Assembly: GCA_950295325.1 (NCBI GenBank)
Contig: OX485806.1
Span: 37,944,001-38,008,000, forward strand
Length of the DNA: 64,000 nt
Source: Polytrichum commune
Lineage: Eukaryota > Streptophyta > Polytrichopsida > Polytrichales > Polytrichaceae
Direction of reading: 5' to 3'
The notes under the pieces were generated by a model. That model made no database searches. It saw nothing but the letters and a program-made list of their open reading frames with translations, and had not been told where the DNA came from. The translations under genes were made by a program, and so were the position numbers. Numbering within the stretch: position 1 is the first letter of the stretch; each line of letters opens with the position of its first letter. Positions 34,600-53,729 of the stretch are shown piece after piece.

Positions 34600-36500
34600 A
34601 GATTGTGAAGTATCTCATCCTTGGTTGGAGGTTGCTTGATGGACCGTGTGACTCCGACGGTGCCGTGGTCGTAGGGTTTGATGACCGGATGTTGATGAAG
34701 TGTTGCAAATATTGGTGTTGGTGCAACAAGGGAGTCAAAGGGCTTCTAGAGCATCCACCAACAACATTTTATTTATTTATATGTATTTATTTGATTAATG
34801 TCTTATTTTTATAATAATATTTTGGGTGGCATGGCCATCGGCCGCTTGCAACCGCTTGAGCAATTCATCGTCTTGGAGGCGTGTCTTCTCGGAGTTATCA
34901 TCATTTGACTTCCCGGTCTTAATCTCCTTCACCGAATCTCAAAGTTTTCTTTCAAAGTGTCTTGAGTAAATTATTATCGTATTCTTTGTTATTCATGTTT
35001 TATCTATACACAATTGACACAAGCCTTGAGTACGTATGTTACTATTTCTTTAATGTCATGCAATTTGAGAATTTTGTATAAATAAATTTTATACACGAGA
35101 GGCCACACAAACTTGGGAACAAGTTGTACGACATTCAACCAACCATGAGAGTGTTTCTCATAACGATGGTTGTAAACGCAAACCAAGAAATCAACCTCCT
35201 CAATCGCAACCATCGGTTGCTAATCTTTGGCTATTTTGGCTTTCTTGGATGCCATGTCTCCGGATTGGTCGCCACTTCTTTCTCACAATAATCGTTCACA
35301 ATTTCGCAATCGCGGTTGTCGTTCACATTGATAAGAAAGCCAAGAAGCCCAACATTTTAAATAGTATACCAAATGGTATTCGCTCACATTCTAAAATCAA
35401 CGTAGCAATTGATGTGACTACGACATTTTGCAACGAGGCAAAATGCCAAAACACAAAAAATTGTGATGTTTTTGTACTACCGGAAGGCCTTTATTTGAGC
35501 CACGCGATTAGTATACATGGATGTTGCCTAAATCAAAACAAGTCGTTAATCTAGTTGTGTGAAATCACCATATCTATGGGTTTGAACAACGAGAGCTAAA
35601 ATAGAAATCTAACAAATCATAAGCATACTTATAGTTGTGGAACATGAGAACTTCAAGTGACAAGCTTCGTAATTTACAATAGTAAGAGTGTGCGAGTGAT
35701 GATAAATTGGCCAGCGAGCAACTTTATTAAAACAAGGAGATTACAACATTTGCAATGATAATTAATTTTCAATATCAATAAGAACCTTAACTATGCCACC
35801 CATTGCATCCTCGTTGTATGTCATTTTCATTTCAAGCTCGGGGTGAAGAGCTACATAGAACCAAGCAATGGTGGGGTAGGTCACAAAAAGAATGTTCAAA
35901 TGATTTCATCACTAGAAAATCAATAACATATGAAGACCCCAAAAGTCATGCGCTTCATGAGCTCGTTGAATGCCATCTTTGACAACAATTAGATTGTCAA
36001 TGATAAAATTGTCATCATCAATGCCTCTAAACATGAAAAGATAGACATACTCTAGGAATGAAGCAATTGCTTCATCATAATTTCCATGTAGAAATTTCTA
36101 AAGTATTGGCAAGAATCAAATTACGATTCCACAAGGAATCGACTCCAATCTCCATAGACTTCCATTACAGTAAAACAAATCCAATTCAAGAACCGAAGTG
36201 AAGATTTACATGATCACTTAATAATAATAAAATTATTTTGGTAATGAATAACATATTCATTCAATCTCCAAATTTAAAGAAGAAAATTGTAACCTGCACA
36301 ATTTGGATTTGCTAATCATCTTGTACTAATTCAATGTTTCATATCTTACGAGTAGTGCATAGCAAAAAGTGTCTGATTAAGACCCATTTAATTATTCACC
36401 TTGCTTCAAAAATCCCAAAAAAAAATTATAATTGGGCACTTGGGAGGGACGGTGAGTTGAGAGTTGTAGACTGGTAAATAAATACTCTAAGTTTAAATGT
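34600..36500. other. Intergenic, no gene recognised
   Basis: AT-rich sequence with small frames on both strands (for example 35249-35554 and 35004-35213) that show no family signature. I see no repeats or RNA genes that I can support here. Confidence 0.3.
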
Positions 36501-36508
36501 GTAGTGTA

Positions 36509-37140
36509 CCGTAGCACCATAGTTGGTTCGTGCAAAAATAATTCCCAAATAAAAAAGCGAAAAAAATAATAATTATGAACCCAGTCAAATGAATAAGTGG
36601 AAAATTATATTAAGAAAAAAAACTAATTAATGGAATTTGTGGACTCTTCCAAGCTCCAACCACATCAATGCGCCATAAGAGGTTGCATGCTAACGCGTTA
36701 ATGACTCGGCGCCCTGCTCACTCAAAGCGGCAAACTGTCTTTCTATATCCATCTCCCTCTCCTCCTTGCTGATAGGGATAAAAGCAAAATCAATCTGTCG
36801 TTGTTTTGGTGCCATTTCTAACACTCTTCTCACACATGTCAAAGTGCAAATACATACAAAAAACCCAACACATACACAGTGCAAAGACAAACAAGAGCCA
36901 CACCAAGTAAGGTTAAGGTGAATACTCATGTTTAAGACCGAGAAGCCACCACGAATGAATGAAAAAAACAACAACATACTTCCAGTACTGCTGGACATCA
37001 CCAAAAAAAAACGAATTAAATATTTTTAAATCATAGAACTGATGAAATTTTTTAAATTATATTTTAAATTGATGAACCTTATTTTTTCAAAAACAAATAA
37101 ATATTTGTCTATGGTGCACGAACCAGCTATGGTGCTATGG
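36509..37140. mobile_element. TA-flanked MITE, copy 1 (632 bp)
   Basis: Terminal inverted repeats begin CCGTAGCACCATAGTTGGTT on the left. The inverted partner on the right ends AACCAGCTATGGTGCTATGG at 37140. A TA dinucleotide sits directly outside each end, as in Tc1/mariner-type insertions. Both repeats continue into GGTTCGTGCA. The interior is AT-rich and non-coding. The terminus closely resembles the element at 50223-51164. It lies about 0.5 kb upstream of the apparent CHR19 leader and may affect its promoter. Confidence 0.75.
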
Positions 37141-37370
37141 TACTAACACACATTATAATTCCTCCTGCACTCACATTCAAAAGCCAGCAGCAGCAGCGTG
37201 AGCACCAAAGGGTCAAAAGCTTTGTGGACTCCTCCAGATCCTCAAAAAGCTTTCCACAGAAACCCCAGCCCAGCATAAACAAGAATATTGAGAAATGGTT
37301 TTCAAAGCAAGAGCGTGCCCTTTTGCAAAATTCTCACTGACTGCATCCATCACAACAGATCAAGCCACAC

Positions 37371-37373
<3 letters not shown>

Positions 37374-37401
<28 letters not shown>

Positions 37402-37402
37402 C
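37374..37402 (+). repeat. (TTC)n microsatellite
   Basis: About nine TTC units upstream of the CHR19 gene. They create spurious poly-Phe, poly-Leu or poly-Ser frames. Confidence 0.85.
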
Positions 37403-37613
37403 TCGAATCGACTCTGCTTACTGAGACTGCCGACGATCTTTGTTGTTACTTTGGGAGATTATCCATGTTCTTTGTATGAAATCATTACTTTACTTGAAAA
37501 ATTGAGACCATCTGAGTAAAAGCTTATTGACACTGTGCATCTCCAAATACCTAGTAATAACAGTAATAAAACACCAAAACAGTATGGTTCACTGGACTCC
37601 TGGCACTTAGGTC

Positions 37614-37623
37614 GCCACGTGGC
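37614..37623. promoter_or_regulatory. Palindromic G-box upstream of CHR19
   Basis: GCCACGTGGC is a perfect G-box of the type bound by plant bZIP and bHLH factors. It lies about 1.6 kb before the CHR19 ATG and just upstream of a GC-richer block (37640-38450). That block holds two TAGGGTTTA telo-box-like motifs (near 37868 and 38029) and probably contains the transcription start and first leader exon. Binding is inferred, not shown. Confidence 0.4.
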
Positions 37624-37639
37624 AACACCCTTTTTTTTT

Positions 37640-39192
37640 TTTCCCCTTCTCTGTCTCTCTTTCCCTCTCGCCCGCGAATCTCTTCGCACTCCTGCGTTGC
37701 CGGCGCATGGGACCATCCCCATCTCCATCGTCAAGTTTACTTCTCCCTTAACCTTGATGACCTTCCGGCACTTGCTTGATCCAACGCTTCTTGTGCCACA
37801 TGTGAAGAATCCGCATTTGCGAGAAAATGAGCCTGGCCGCTCCTCAGGGCGTCCATCGTAGGCTCAGTTAGGGTTTACTTTTACTTCCCTGGTGGATCTC
37901 ATCAAACTTCGATGTAATGTTGTCTGCTAATTGCTGTCTCGTGTGCCGTTCCTTGATCGTCTTCGAAAACCAGCCACACCGCTCCTTAGGGCCTTAAGTG
38001 TCCGGTCTAAGTTATTAGGTCCAGCTAGGGTTTAGTGAGTCCCTCATGGATGGATTGCGCCTGGAAGGCAGAACAACAGACTGCGAATTCGGTGTTGGAA
38101 CGACTGCTTGCCTTGCTGTGAACTGTCTTAGTGAAGCTTTTGCACGGGATTCTCTTGCAGTAGGGAGCTGGAGATTCCTGGACTGGACGGATGGCGGCTG
38201 GGGTTTGGTGAGGCTGCTGTGAGGGAGCTCTGCAGGTTGGAATTTGGAGCTGGACCTGAAGCAGGTGCAAGACGGTTGCTAGGAGATCTTTGTGGTAGCG
38301 ACTGTGGAGTTTTGAAGTATTAGGAGCTGCGGCGATTGTTTTTCATAGCCGCATTGTCGCATTCGAGGAAGAACAACAGGGGGTTGATAGCTCTGCCTTG
38401 TGCATACGCGAAGGTGAGAGGGAGGACCTTCGAATTCGACCTTTGTCATGTATCAGCTTTCTACGAGTGATATCTGTTTAGATGTGCTCCTGTGAGAGTC
38501 TCAATCAGGGTAGACCTTCCATTCGTGCATGCGATGTTACTCTCTTCTCGGTTTGACAGGAAGTGTCCGTACACGACACTGCCTTTGTTCGCCCTGAACA
38601 ATGCATACCTTTGTGTTAGTCTCATTACGATCGCGAAGAATCTTCTCAGTATGTTTTTGATAAGTATTTGAAGCATGTTGGTTGTGCTCAGAGAGGAAGT
38701 CTTACAAGCAGGAATTGTCGTTACAGGACACTCCTTTTATTGTCTCCGAACAATTCATACTTTGGGGTTTTCTGATTACAATGGTGAAGAATCTTTTCAG
38801 CACGAGTACAAGAAGCATTGCAATGTGTTGTTTGTGCTCAAAGTGGAAGTCTTGTACCTGAGCTTTGCCTAATAGAACGTTAAGGTTACACTTCATGTGT
38901 TCTTGGTGGACATGATATCTCAAGGGTTTTCGCATCATGGTTTGTGTGCATATCTATATAAGATTTTGCATGTGAGACACTGGATAAATTGTTTTGAGAG
39001 GTCACGATGAGTATGCCAAGCTCATGGGAGCCTGCAAATTAGGCACAGGTTCAGTGAAGAGTATTGAAGGATAGCCTCCAAATTTAGTCCCATGGTAGTT
39101 CCTGTTTCTGGCATCCATCCAACATTGCCTAATGATGTTGTTTGCCTTTTTGTATGCCAGAACTGAGTTTCTAAATCTGCTTTGATTTGCAG
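37640..39192 (+). promoter_or_regulatory. CHR19 promoter and leader region
   Basis: GC-balanced sequence with telo-box-like motifs but no coding frame that joins to the CHR19 protein. The exon holding the CHR19 start follows an acceptor ending TTTGCAG at about 39192, so at least one untranslated upstream exon is likely. Candidate donor sites are not unique, and its boundaries cannot be fixed without transcripts. Confidence 0.4.
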
Positions 39193-39237
39193 TTTGCAGC
39201 TCTAGAATCGAAAGCGTTTGTTGACAAGTATCACAAA

Positions 39238-44934
<5,697 letters not shown>

Positions 44935-46130
44935 GGTTCAAGATTGAGGAAGGCTCTACATTACACTGATTTAAAATTATCTCAGGGGAAGCTCTTTTGG
45001 TGCAGATTGATCACCTGAAAATATAGCTTCGCAACTACAATATGTTCAGTGCAGACCATGATGCTCACTGATTTTTTTTTTCATCTACTGCAAGCTTATT
45101 CATATTCGAAACCTTGTTCTAAATTGACATGTTTGCAGATATTCCCTCAGCTGTACCATTGTATTCGACTCAACTATGTCATAGTGCAGATTTGTTCTCT
45201 TCTGCAGACAGAAGTAGGAAACCTGACAAGTTGAATTATTTTTATCACAGGACAACGTCCTTGGTAGACATCCTCATACTTATTATTCTCATTTACCCAG
45301 CAGGTGTATCTGTTTGGGATCATCTCCATTGTGTAGGAGATCTTCAGTACGAGGTGGACTTACAGGATGCTCGTTGCCATCCTTGTGCTCGCCCGAAAAC
45401 TTTTTCATAACTGTTTGCCTTCTTGGAGTTCATTCCTTGTGCTTGTTCACAGGCACAGGGTTCAAGACCTGAGGAGGTTTGTCGTGGTACCTTTGAATGT
45501 CTTGTATCAGTCCCAGATTTATTTTATGTCATGTTCCTGTTGTGCAACAGGTGTTTCAAATTAAAGTCAGTTGTGGCACTTGAAATTTGTCAAATTTCAA
45601 CGTTCTAAATTCTTGACAAAGTTGTGAGCCTCATGCTTTTGGTCACTCGTGCATCAATCTATGAACCTAATTTGTGGCATGAAGCAGCAGTTGAGAATTT
45701 CTCAACTTCTTCCTTGGATTTGTCGAATATGCTTGGTCGGGCACATTGTCCTATGTTGAGGTGGCTGGATGTATGGATGATGGCCTTCACCCATTTCAAC
45801 ACCTATGATCATGAAGGACCTCATTTGTGGTGTTGGGAATTGGAGAGCCAACCTTGTCTCCATGGTACGTTCAACAATAAGTCGACAGATGGTTACTTGA
45901 CGTTTTGGGATGATTGTACTTGTTCGGAATAACTAAAGATTCACTTTGATAGAGGTTTCACTTTGTAACCTAGCAGTAGCATGGGAAAGCTTCTTCCCAA
46001 AAGAGGAGAACCGCCCAACATTGGTAAATCAACCATGTCATGAAGGTGTCTAATGTGGAGATGAGTTTTGGGTCCTTTGACCAATTTCAAATATCATCCT
46101 GAATTTGATGCTCTTTCGTACTTGAACAAA
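44935..46130 (+). other. CHR19 3' region and spacer
   Basis: T-rich sequence after the CHR19 stop, probably 3' UTR to about 45.6 kb. The 102-codon frame at 45624-45932 has no recognisable domain. I see no second gene. Confidence 0.35.
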
Positions 46131-46138
46131 TCGATTGA

Positions 46139-46504
46139 GGGTGAGTTTCCATGTAGGCCACTCGCCCACCAGATTCTAGTGTGAATAAGGACAAACCTTC
46201 CCAAATTGAGGGAATCTAGTGGAGTAGGGCTCGTATGTGCCAACTACTGTAGTTACTCCCATCTTCTCAAATCTGGACCTATATACTAACCTCTTCCAAA
46301 AATCGGTCTTCAAAACCTTGTAGGTTGAAGATTCTTCACTGGACGCATGGAAGTCTGGTGATCTATGTCCACAGCCCTCCACATTGTAGCGGACCACCAG
46401 AATGTGATTGGATGGCAGCTTGCTCTTCAGTATATGTGAACGCCTCTGACCCACTTTACTCTAGAATCTAGCGAGCGAGTGGCCTACATGGAAACTCACC
46501 CTAA
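46139..46504. mobile_element. 366-bp MITE with about 45-bp TIRs
   Basis: AGGGTGAGTTTCCATGTAGG at the left end is matched by the inverted CCTACATGGAAACTCACCCT at the right. The repeats extend inward through CCACTCGC and AGATTCTAG. The interior has no coding capacity beyond a chance 92-codon minus-strand frame. No clean target-site duplication is visible, so the superfamily is undecided. Confidence 0.75.
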
Positions 46505-46699
46505 GCATACTTGACAATTTCCTTAAGTGGAATTTCTCATGACACCATGTAATGGATTGCAGATGGCCCTCCATAAAAGATCAAGGTAAATCTTATCACT
46601 TTTTCTTGATTCCAACTATGCCAATTTCTCAGTTCATAATTGATGAGGGTGTTTTTGCAATAGAGTGGACATGCCTAGTTTGGTTGTTTAACTTACAAA

Positions 46700-47068
46700 C
46701 CTAAGAGAAGTGGGTTGGCTGGAAAAGGAAACCATTTAAGACCCATCTACTTTAAGAGAAACATATGCAAACTGAACTTGATATATGAACCATATGGTGG
46801 GACATCGGTGTCCCATAGTACACTATTTTTGATCATTTACAACCACATAACCAATCACTAAGGAGGCTTTGATTTATTTGGGACACTCCACACCCACTTC
46901 TCATATGATATGAAACATGCAATTTGTGTGAGGTGATTAACAAATCTCCAAATTGTGCATGTAGTCACTTTATAATTTTAGGACTTGATTTTTATCACAT
47001 ATTTTTTGGTGTTCGTTCTTAGATTCACACCCAACCATATGGCATTCAAATATTGGTGTCCATTTAAG
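46700..47068. repeat. Two partial family A copies in opposite orientation
   Basis: 46700-46755 is the plus-orientation end of family A (GAGAAGTGGGTTGGCTGG, ACCATTTAAGACCCATCTAC). 46880-47068 is a minus-orientation copy ending at GGTGTCCATTTAAGATC. Together they look like a rearranged or nested pair. Confidence 0.5.
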
Positions 47069-47949
47069 ATCAAACACATGAGTAGGTACATCTACTTTAT
47101 AATATTTCACATTTATTATTGACTATTCATTGTTCAACATGGACATTTCACATGTTTTTAAGTAATTTACTACACATGTCTTGATGTTGATTGTTGAATC
47201 ACAATTTTGTAGACATAATGACTAACTAACTCAGCCGTGTTTACTTCTATTTAAGTGAACTTGTGTAAAACAAAGTTGGATTGCCACTCATTTCTCAACC
47301 AATGAGAGATTTTAGAAAGTCGTGGTCATGGTCATTGGTCACTAGTGTAAACAAGCCCTAAATGGTGTACATTTTCACTCTTGTATTGTAGTACAACATT
47401 TGGGACAATAAATGATCCAAAATTTCCCACAACCACAAACATATGCTTTTACTAGTACCATTCTCTTAAATCATTTGCAATTTCATATGAGATCATTCTT
47501 CAAAAACTCTTGATGACATCATCTAGTATTGTCAATCATTTGATGATATTGGAAATAAATTGGACTTTATTGTTGGTGTTTCCAACTCCACAAATTGATT
47601 TTGATTGTTGGATTGGATTGAAAATTCTCTAATCTAGTTAGCTATTGCAAACAATAAAGAATGCCATTCCAATTTTTAGAATTTTGTAAAGGTTATAGGA
47701 AGTCAAAGTGAATATTCTCTCTCTTTTTGAGTGATGCCCATAGGTCCTCCCAATCATGTAAACCGGTGAACGTAGAATTAATTAATACATTTGAGTACAT
47801 AGTCCAATTTGATTGTGGTGCATTTTATTTTGGTGTTTGTTTCCAAGTACAAACCTTGCCATATACCACTTTCAATAATCCTAGGCCTTTGATCAATAAA
47901 TCCCCTTCCCCATACCTTAGATTGCGTAGTATGATAAGCAAATTTTTAA

Positions 47950-48275
47950 CAAACATTCTTCGCTTTGCACCCACTTCTCGTAGGATAGAAAACACTCAAA
48001 GAGTACAACATGGCTAGCAAATCCAAATTGTACACATAGCCATATTCTTCATGATTGTTGGAGTCCATATGAAAACCTCATTCATGATTAAAGTGAAGAT
48101 TTTGATTCTTATGACATGATCATATAGGTCCTCCGATTCTACTCGACGGTGTACTTAGAATGGTTAACAAAATCTGAGCATGCACTTCAATAACTTTTAG
48201 ACACGTGTCTTCTTGATGTCCGTTCTTAGATCCACACCTAACCATACTTCAGCCCAACTCTAGATGCCTTTTCAG
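47950..48275 (-). repeat. Family A copy
   Basis: Minus-orientation copy: CACCCACTTCTCGTAGGATA near the start, AAGTGAAGATTTTGATTCTT in the middle, and TTAGATCCACACCTAACCAT toward the far end. It is diverged from the other copies. Confidence 0.55.
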
Positions 48276-48764
48276 GACAAGTAACTGAATTAGGCCCACT
48301 AACCTTAGTGGCATGATCCCTTGTTTGTCTTCGCTTTCTCATGGGGGGTCCCAATGTATGCATGTTCTCGTGCATCATTGGTAGGACCGATCCCGAAACC
48401 CGCAAACAAACCAAATCTTTCTATTGGATTGGATACTCATTGAAGCTCCCGTTCCTCATCATAGCATCTAGAGCTTGGGCCCACCCCTATTTTGTATGGA
48501 GTCCGAGAAAACACATCTAGTTAAGTACATGTGACCGGTGGGGCCAAAGCTTTTATACGAGAAGTGATCGAGAGTCCCAACAACAATAGTAGCGGCACCA
48601 TAACTTTGTGAATTATTCCATTTCTCGGCCACCCGGTTTTATGTGCGGAGGGTAGGGTAGAATAAGGGTGGGTTTCCATTACGGTCCAAGGTCACGATGG
48701 TAATGGTCCAAAGAGATCATCTCTTAAACCCTAAGGTAAGTGGGGTAACTTCAGTTACTGATCT

Positions 48765-48925
48765 TAATCGGACACCTATACTTGAGCGGTGTATGGTTGG
48801 GTGTGATTTTAAGAATGGACACCCAAAAAAAACTGTATTCTAAAGAGATTGCATTACGTGGTCAATATTTGGTGATTGTTCTAAATTCATTATTGAATAT
48901 AATTGTGAGGGGGAGCTATGCAATT

Positions 48926-48989
<64 letters not shown>

Positions 48990-49145
48990 ACTTGATGTTC
49001 ATATTTGTGCCATATTTTATGAGGATAATGGCTACATGTTGGACATGGATTTGTTAATCACCTTGCACTAATCACTTGTTTAATATCCTAGGAGAATTGG
49101 GCTAATTGGAAAAGGTGACTATTCAAGTCTTGTCTACTTTAAGTG
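48765..49145 (+). repeat. Family A copy with an internal (GA)n expansion
   Basis: Plus-orientation copy from GATCTTAATCGGACACCTAT to AGGAGAATTGGGCTAATTGG. A 58-base GA tract (48930-48987) has expanded inside it. Confidence 0.65.
48930..48987 (+). repeat. (GA)29 microsatellite
   Basis: Uninterrupted GA dinucleotide repeat of 58 bases within a family A element. It is likely to be length-polymorphic. Confidence 0.95.
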
Positions 49146-50222
49146 CCTATGAGGACATGAGGGGTAACATGTTTTAAATATGTGTTATAGAATAACATTC
49201 CCAAGGATTTCTTGAACTCTGTTACAAAAAAGAAGTTGTGAGGTGCCATCGAGTGACCACATCGATACAGTTAGGAAATGTTTTAAGATCCTTCTCTAAT
49301 GAATTTATGAGTGAAAGCTTTGATAACTTATCGTGATCATCAACCTCATTATTTTGATATGAGACTTGATATCATTGGTCCAAATTACATATAACTACAG
49401 ATTGGTGAAAATTTGCGAGCATGTATGATCTTGAAGTCATCGAACTATCATAGGTGAATGTCTCTTGAGATGAGAGCACTTCACAAGGTACCAAAAAAGA
49501 AGAAGCATGCATGCATTAACATGTAGATTTGTGTAGGTTTGAGGTGTCAATAACATGTGTGGGCAAAGGTGGGCATCCGTTTAAATGAGTTGTAACTTTG
49601 AACCACATTTGACCAAGTTGTTGATTTTAGAAAGAGTGTCCATTTTGATAGATAAATAGCACTACAATGTTCATGCTATTTAATGTCACTTACTATTTGG
49701 AAATTTGCAATGGTCTACCCTTTTGAGTATACGATTCACTTTTCATAAACAAAGTACAAATAGGTGGTTTGGACATTATAGAGCATCAAGGATTTTACTA
49801 GGTAAAATCTCACATTCTAAGTATAAAGTTAGCATTTACATCACTCCAAATTGTAAGTGACACTAATTGTCATAAACATTGTCCCACAAAACACGACATG
49901 GAAAAATAATATAAAACCTCTAGAGGCTTCAATGCTCACTTTAGAACACACTTCCACTAGTAAGTATGTTTTTTTTTAACAAGGAATAGTGACAAGTGTC
50001 ATGATCCTTTGAGGCCTTTGAGTTTATTTCCGAGGTTGATTAGGTAGAGGGTTGTAAAACCAACAACCCACCAAAAAATAAACATCCAAAATCCTTGCAC
50101 AACAATCACATATAAAACCCTTCCAATGTTTTCATTCAGAGTTCAAGTAAGGCATGCTTTGGTGTATTGGAATCCTCTTTTACTTGCTAACAAGAAGCAT
50201 TGGGAGCTTTATCAATCTAATA

Positions 50223-51164
50223 CCGTAGTTTAATAGCAGGTTCGGCACAAAATAATTCTTAAAATAGATGCCTAAAAATTTGGAATATTATTGGCATTTT
50301 TTGCCGAATATAAAATTAATTATTTTTCAAAATTGCCTAAAAGTAAGAAATTTTTACTTCTCACTAGAGTTTACTTACAATGAAAGCATATGTGAATTTT
50401 GAAGGAGAGAAGGTGCTCCTTTTGTAATCAAGCTCACGTACATTAGTCCACAAAGAATATGGGTTAAGAAGTAGCAAGACTCTAGGCGAGGCTTTTCAAA
50501 TGTGTTGTACACAAATTTTTGGAGTCCAATTGAGCATAGAAGATGAAGTTTTTATAGAATTTTGTCCAACTAACAAAGTTGAGAAATCAATCCTTCTTCC
50601 ACCTCCAACAAGTTTTGTGTCAAAATAAGTCTTTATGCAAAAGATATGGACAAAACATTGCAGCCGTGTAAAGATCAAAAAATTAAAATGCGTTCATAAC
50701 AGTTTTTTGGAGCTCATTTGTGCATAGAAGATCAACTTTTTTGGAATTTTGTTGGTCTAAGAAAAGTTTAGAAATCAAGTAATATTTCACCTCCAACAAA
50801 TTTTATGTCATTTGAAGACTCTATGCAAAAGTTATGCGTGTTATAAAAATGACGTCTAACTAGGTGCTTCACCTCAAAGTTTACATATCCCATATGCATT
50901 GTTGAACACAACTCCACTCTACTTGCATAAAGCACATAGCATTCTCAACTCTTCACTCACATCTTACTTGTCATTCAATGCAAGAGAGATGTACAAGATA
51001 TAAGTTGAAATAGAAAATTAAAAATGAATGTAAGCCGAATTTTAAAAAATTAAAAGAGAAAATTGCCGAAAATATGAATATACTATTTTTAGGTGCCGAA
51101 CCTACTTTTTGAACTTTAATTAAATATTAGGCAGCAAGTTGCCTAACCTGCTAGTAAACTACGG
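50223..51164. mobile_element. TA-flanked MITE, copy 2 (942 bp)
   Basis: The left end CCGTAGTTTAATAGCAGGTT is matched by inverted AACCTGCTAGTAAACTACGG ending at 51164, each with TA directly outside. The terminus and the following GGTTCGGCAC match the design of the element at 36509-37140. The interior holds a direct duplication about 190 bp apart (about 50515-50660 and 50703-50850, sharing TGCATAGAAGAT and CACCTCCAACAA). TTCGGCA/TGCCGAA motifs recur near both ends. No transposase is present. Confidence 0.75.
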
Positions 51165-51199
51165 TAGTTGTGGAACCGCTCAATGCTTAAAGTTATGGT

Positions 51200-53350
51200 T
51201 TGGCTCCATATACCTTATATGAACTACATCTAAATCTCTCAATCCCTCAATCCCTCAAGGTTCAAGGTCTTTGCATATAGCAACACATTTCTATCTAAAT
51301 CACCCACATTCATTCACAAATCTATCCAATTCCTACACAAAGAGCATGGTACCTATTCACCTTTTGCTTTCAATATTTAGAGAATGTAAATTATATAGAG
51401 GTGCTCAATCATTAGAAACACGACTACACGTAGTCGAAAAAAATGGATGATGTTTTCTAGCATTCCTCCCAACTTTCCTTTGTTGTTGACCTCCTTGTTT
51501 CTTGAAATTTCTCTCTTTCTCTCCTTCTCTCCTTCTCTTCCCACCTCATGCATTTCTTGGGTCTACCCTCATATATATTGTGTACAAGTAAGTCGTAGTA
51601 AACTCCAAGATTAAGATTGTGTTCTTTGTGAGAGCATGAGCATGCAAGAAGTGATGAAATAACCAAGGAAAATGAAAGACTTGCAACTACTACTCAACAC
51701 AATAAATATTACATTGATGGCCCTTATTGTTCAATGCATCCTTTGATTTAAAGCACGTGGTCATGATTGTTCAAAGAATACACACATGACCTAATAGGTA
51801 GGTTCTCAGAGCTACCACAATTCTTGTAGCCTTATGCCTAGCTTCCATACCCTTTGTTGTTCCTTTGCTCTCATTGGAATCCCCTCAAATCATAGACTTG
51901 CCATTGAAATTGGCCAGTGCTCAACTATCCCAATCTCTAGGGATAAAAAAATGATGCCAATTTTCCTAGGAAGTGTAGTTGAAAACAAGGCACACTTTGT
52001 GTCAGAGTATCCCCTCTACAACCCCATTAGAGATAGGTTTCCTTCCTTGTTTCAGAATATAAGCCTTTCTTCCACCTTGATCATCATGTTGATATTAGTC
52101 TCCACCTTATTGAGGGCACTGCATTCCACTACTCTAGGGAATGAGCTCTTTTGACACCATCTTGATGTACTTGTAATCCCATAAGCCTTTTGGCATCTTG
52201 AACTTTTAAAACCAATTTCATTTCAATGACAACAAACATTTAGTTTCTAAATATTCTATGTGCCTTTCTAGACTAATGACCCCAACTGGAACAAGGCCCA
52301 CATATGTTCATTTGCTGCAAAATGGAGATCACAAGACTCAAGTGTAGAAAGCAAAAAATATATGAAGCAAATCCTTAAAAAAAATGGACAAAAATGTCAT
52401 TTGGAGCTTTTAGTTGTTAACACCAAAATAGGGTAGCCTCTCATGAGACCCATATCATGCACTTAATGCTAGAATGTGATATTTTTAAGTGGAAGTCCCC
52501 ATTTGGCCAAAGCTCCTCCAATGGGATGATGACACATGACAAATTTCTTCATAATAATATTGTCAAACAACATAGAAGGATACGTCTAATGCATTATTAG
52601 TGTCGATCTCACTAGTCTTATAATTTCAAGTGTTTTTAGGTACAACATATTAGAATTATCATTCAAAGGTCATATAGAGGGTGAAACATAATAAAAAAAC
52701 CATGAGTTTCATAGGCTGTATTATTCTTGTGTAGCTTGTCTCTCACAATGACCTTTGAATACATACATCTTCAATTCAAAGCAATTTTTCTCGTATTGTT
52801 GGTTTTGCCAGGTTTTAATCATGTTTTTACTTGTTTTCTCTTGGGAACATGTAAATAGAGCGTGTGAACCTTTTGGGAGCCTTCGAGGTTGGTGGACTTG
52901 GCATGTCTATATCCAAAGTGTTTGTTGGAACTAGAGAGTTTCCAACTAACAGATCAAAAATAAGATACAATATTACACATTGGGTGGTTGCTTCTGTCCT
53001 TTTAAGGAAAACCCTATTGGTGTGAAAATTTTGGAAGTTAGTGCAGACCACGCTAATTAATCAACAACACTCTGCACTGTTGAAGTTTTCAATGTATCAC
53101 TTTGAAAATTGTGGGTTTTCAACTTACCTTGTGTCAATTAATCCTGGGCCGTGTCAAAGAATAGGAATGATATTTTGTATGTCTCTACATCTAGTGCTTC
53201 ATGATTGGAAACCACACTAACACTACAACGCCGAGTTATATTGGGACACAACATATTGTTGTGGACATTTTGAAAGGTAGTGCAGACCACACTAATTGAG
53301 AGTTACTCCATGCCAATGAAGTTTCCAATGTGTCTTGTAGAGTGTGTGGG
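51200..53350. other. Intergenic with a short direct repeat
   Basis: No gene recognised. Near 52975-53110 and 53255-53345 there are two diverged direct copies containing TAGTGCAGACCAC and TGAAGTTT(T/C)CAATGT. The 106-codon plus-strand frame at 51834-52154 has no domain match that I know. Confidence 0.4.
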
Positions 53351-53729
53351 TGTTATTCAATCACGTTTCTTAATTGGGCACCTATATTTGATTGGTGTGT
53401 GATCAGGTGAAAATCAAAGAACAAACACCTCAAAGATACATGTTGAAAGATATTAAACTACTCCACACTTTGTAGTGGACACAATTGGGAGGACCTATGT
53501 GTTCAGGTAAGAAATCAATGAAACACACACTTTTGAGAGCCATAACCAAGTCGAGCAAGGGTCGGTTTTCCATCCAATTGTTGTTGATGCTTCATTGTAG
53601 ATTTGCTAATGCATCATAGGTTTGGTTGTGTAAATCTAATCGGTAGAAGTTGGAGAACATGAAAAACAAACTGAATAACACCCACATGCCTTAGTAAGAA
53701 ATTTAGGCTTGCGATCTACTCATGCCTAT

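Noticed and set aside
37137-37861. Several 60-108 codon frames around the CTT tract and CHR19 leader
   Set aside because: Low-complexity translations with no domain; none joins in frame to the CHR19 exons.
39187-39237. CHR19 start at 39187
   Set aside because: The codon there is TTG and it lies on top of the splice acceptor TTTGCAG. The first in-frame ATG is at 39238.
45624-45932. 102-codon frame after CHR19 as a separate gene
   Set aside because: No recognisable motif, no ATG context or intron signals that stand out; left as unassigned sequence.
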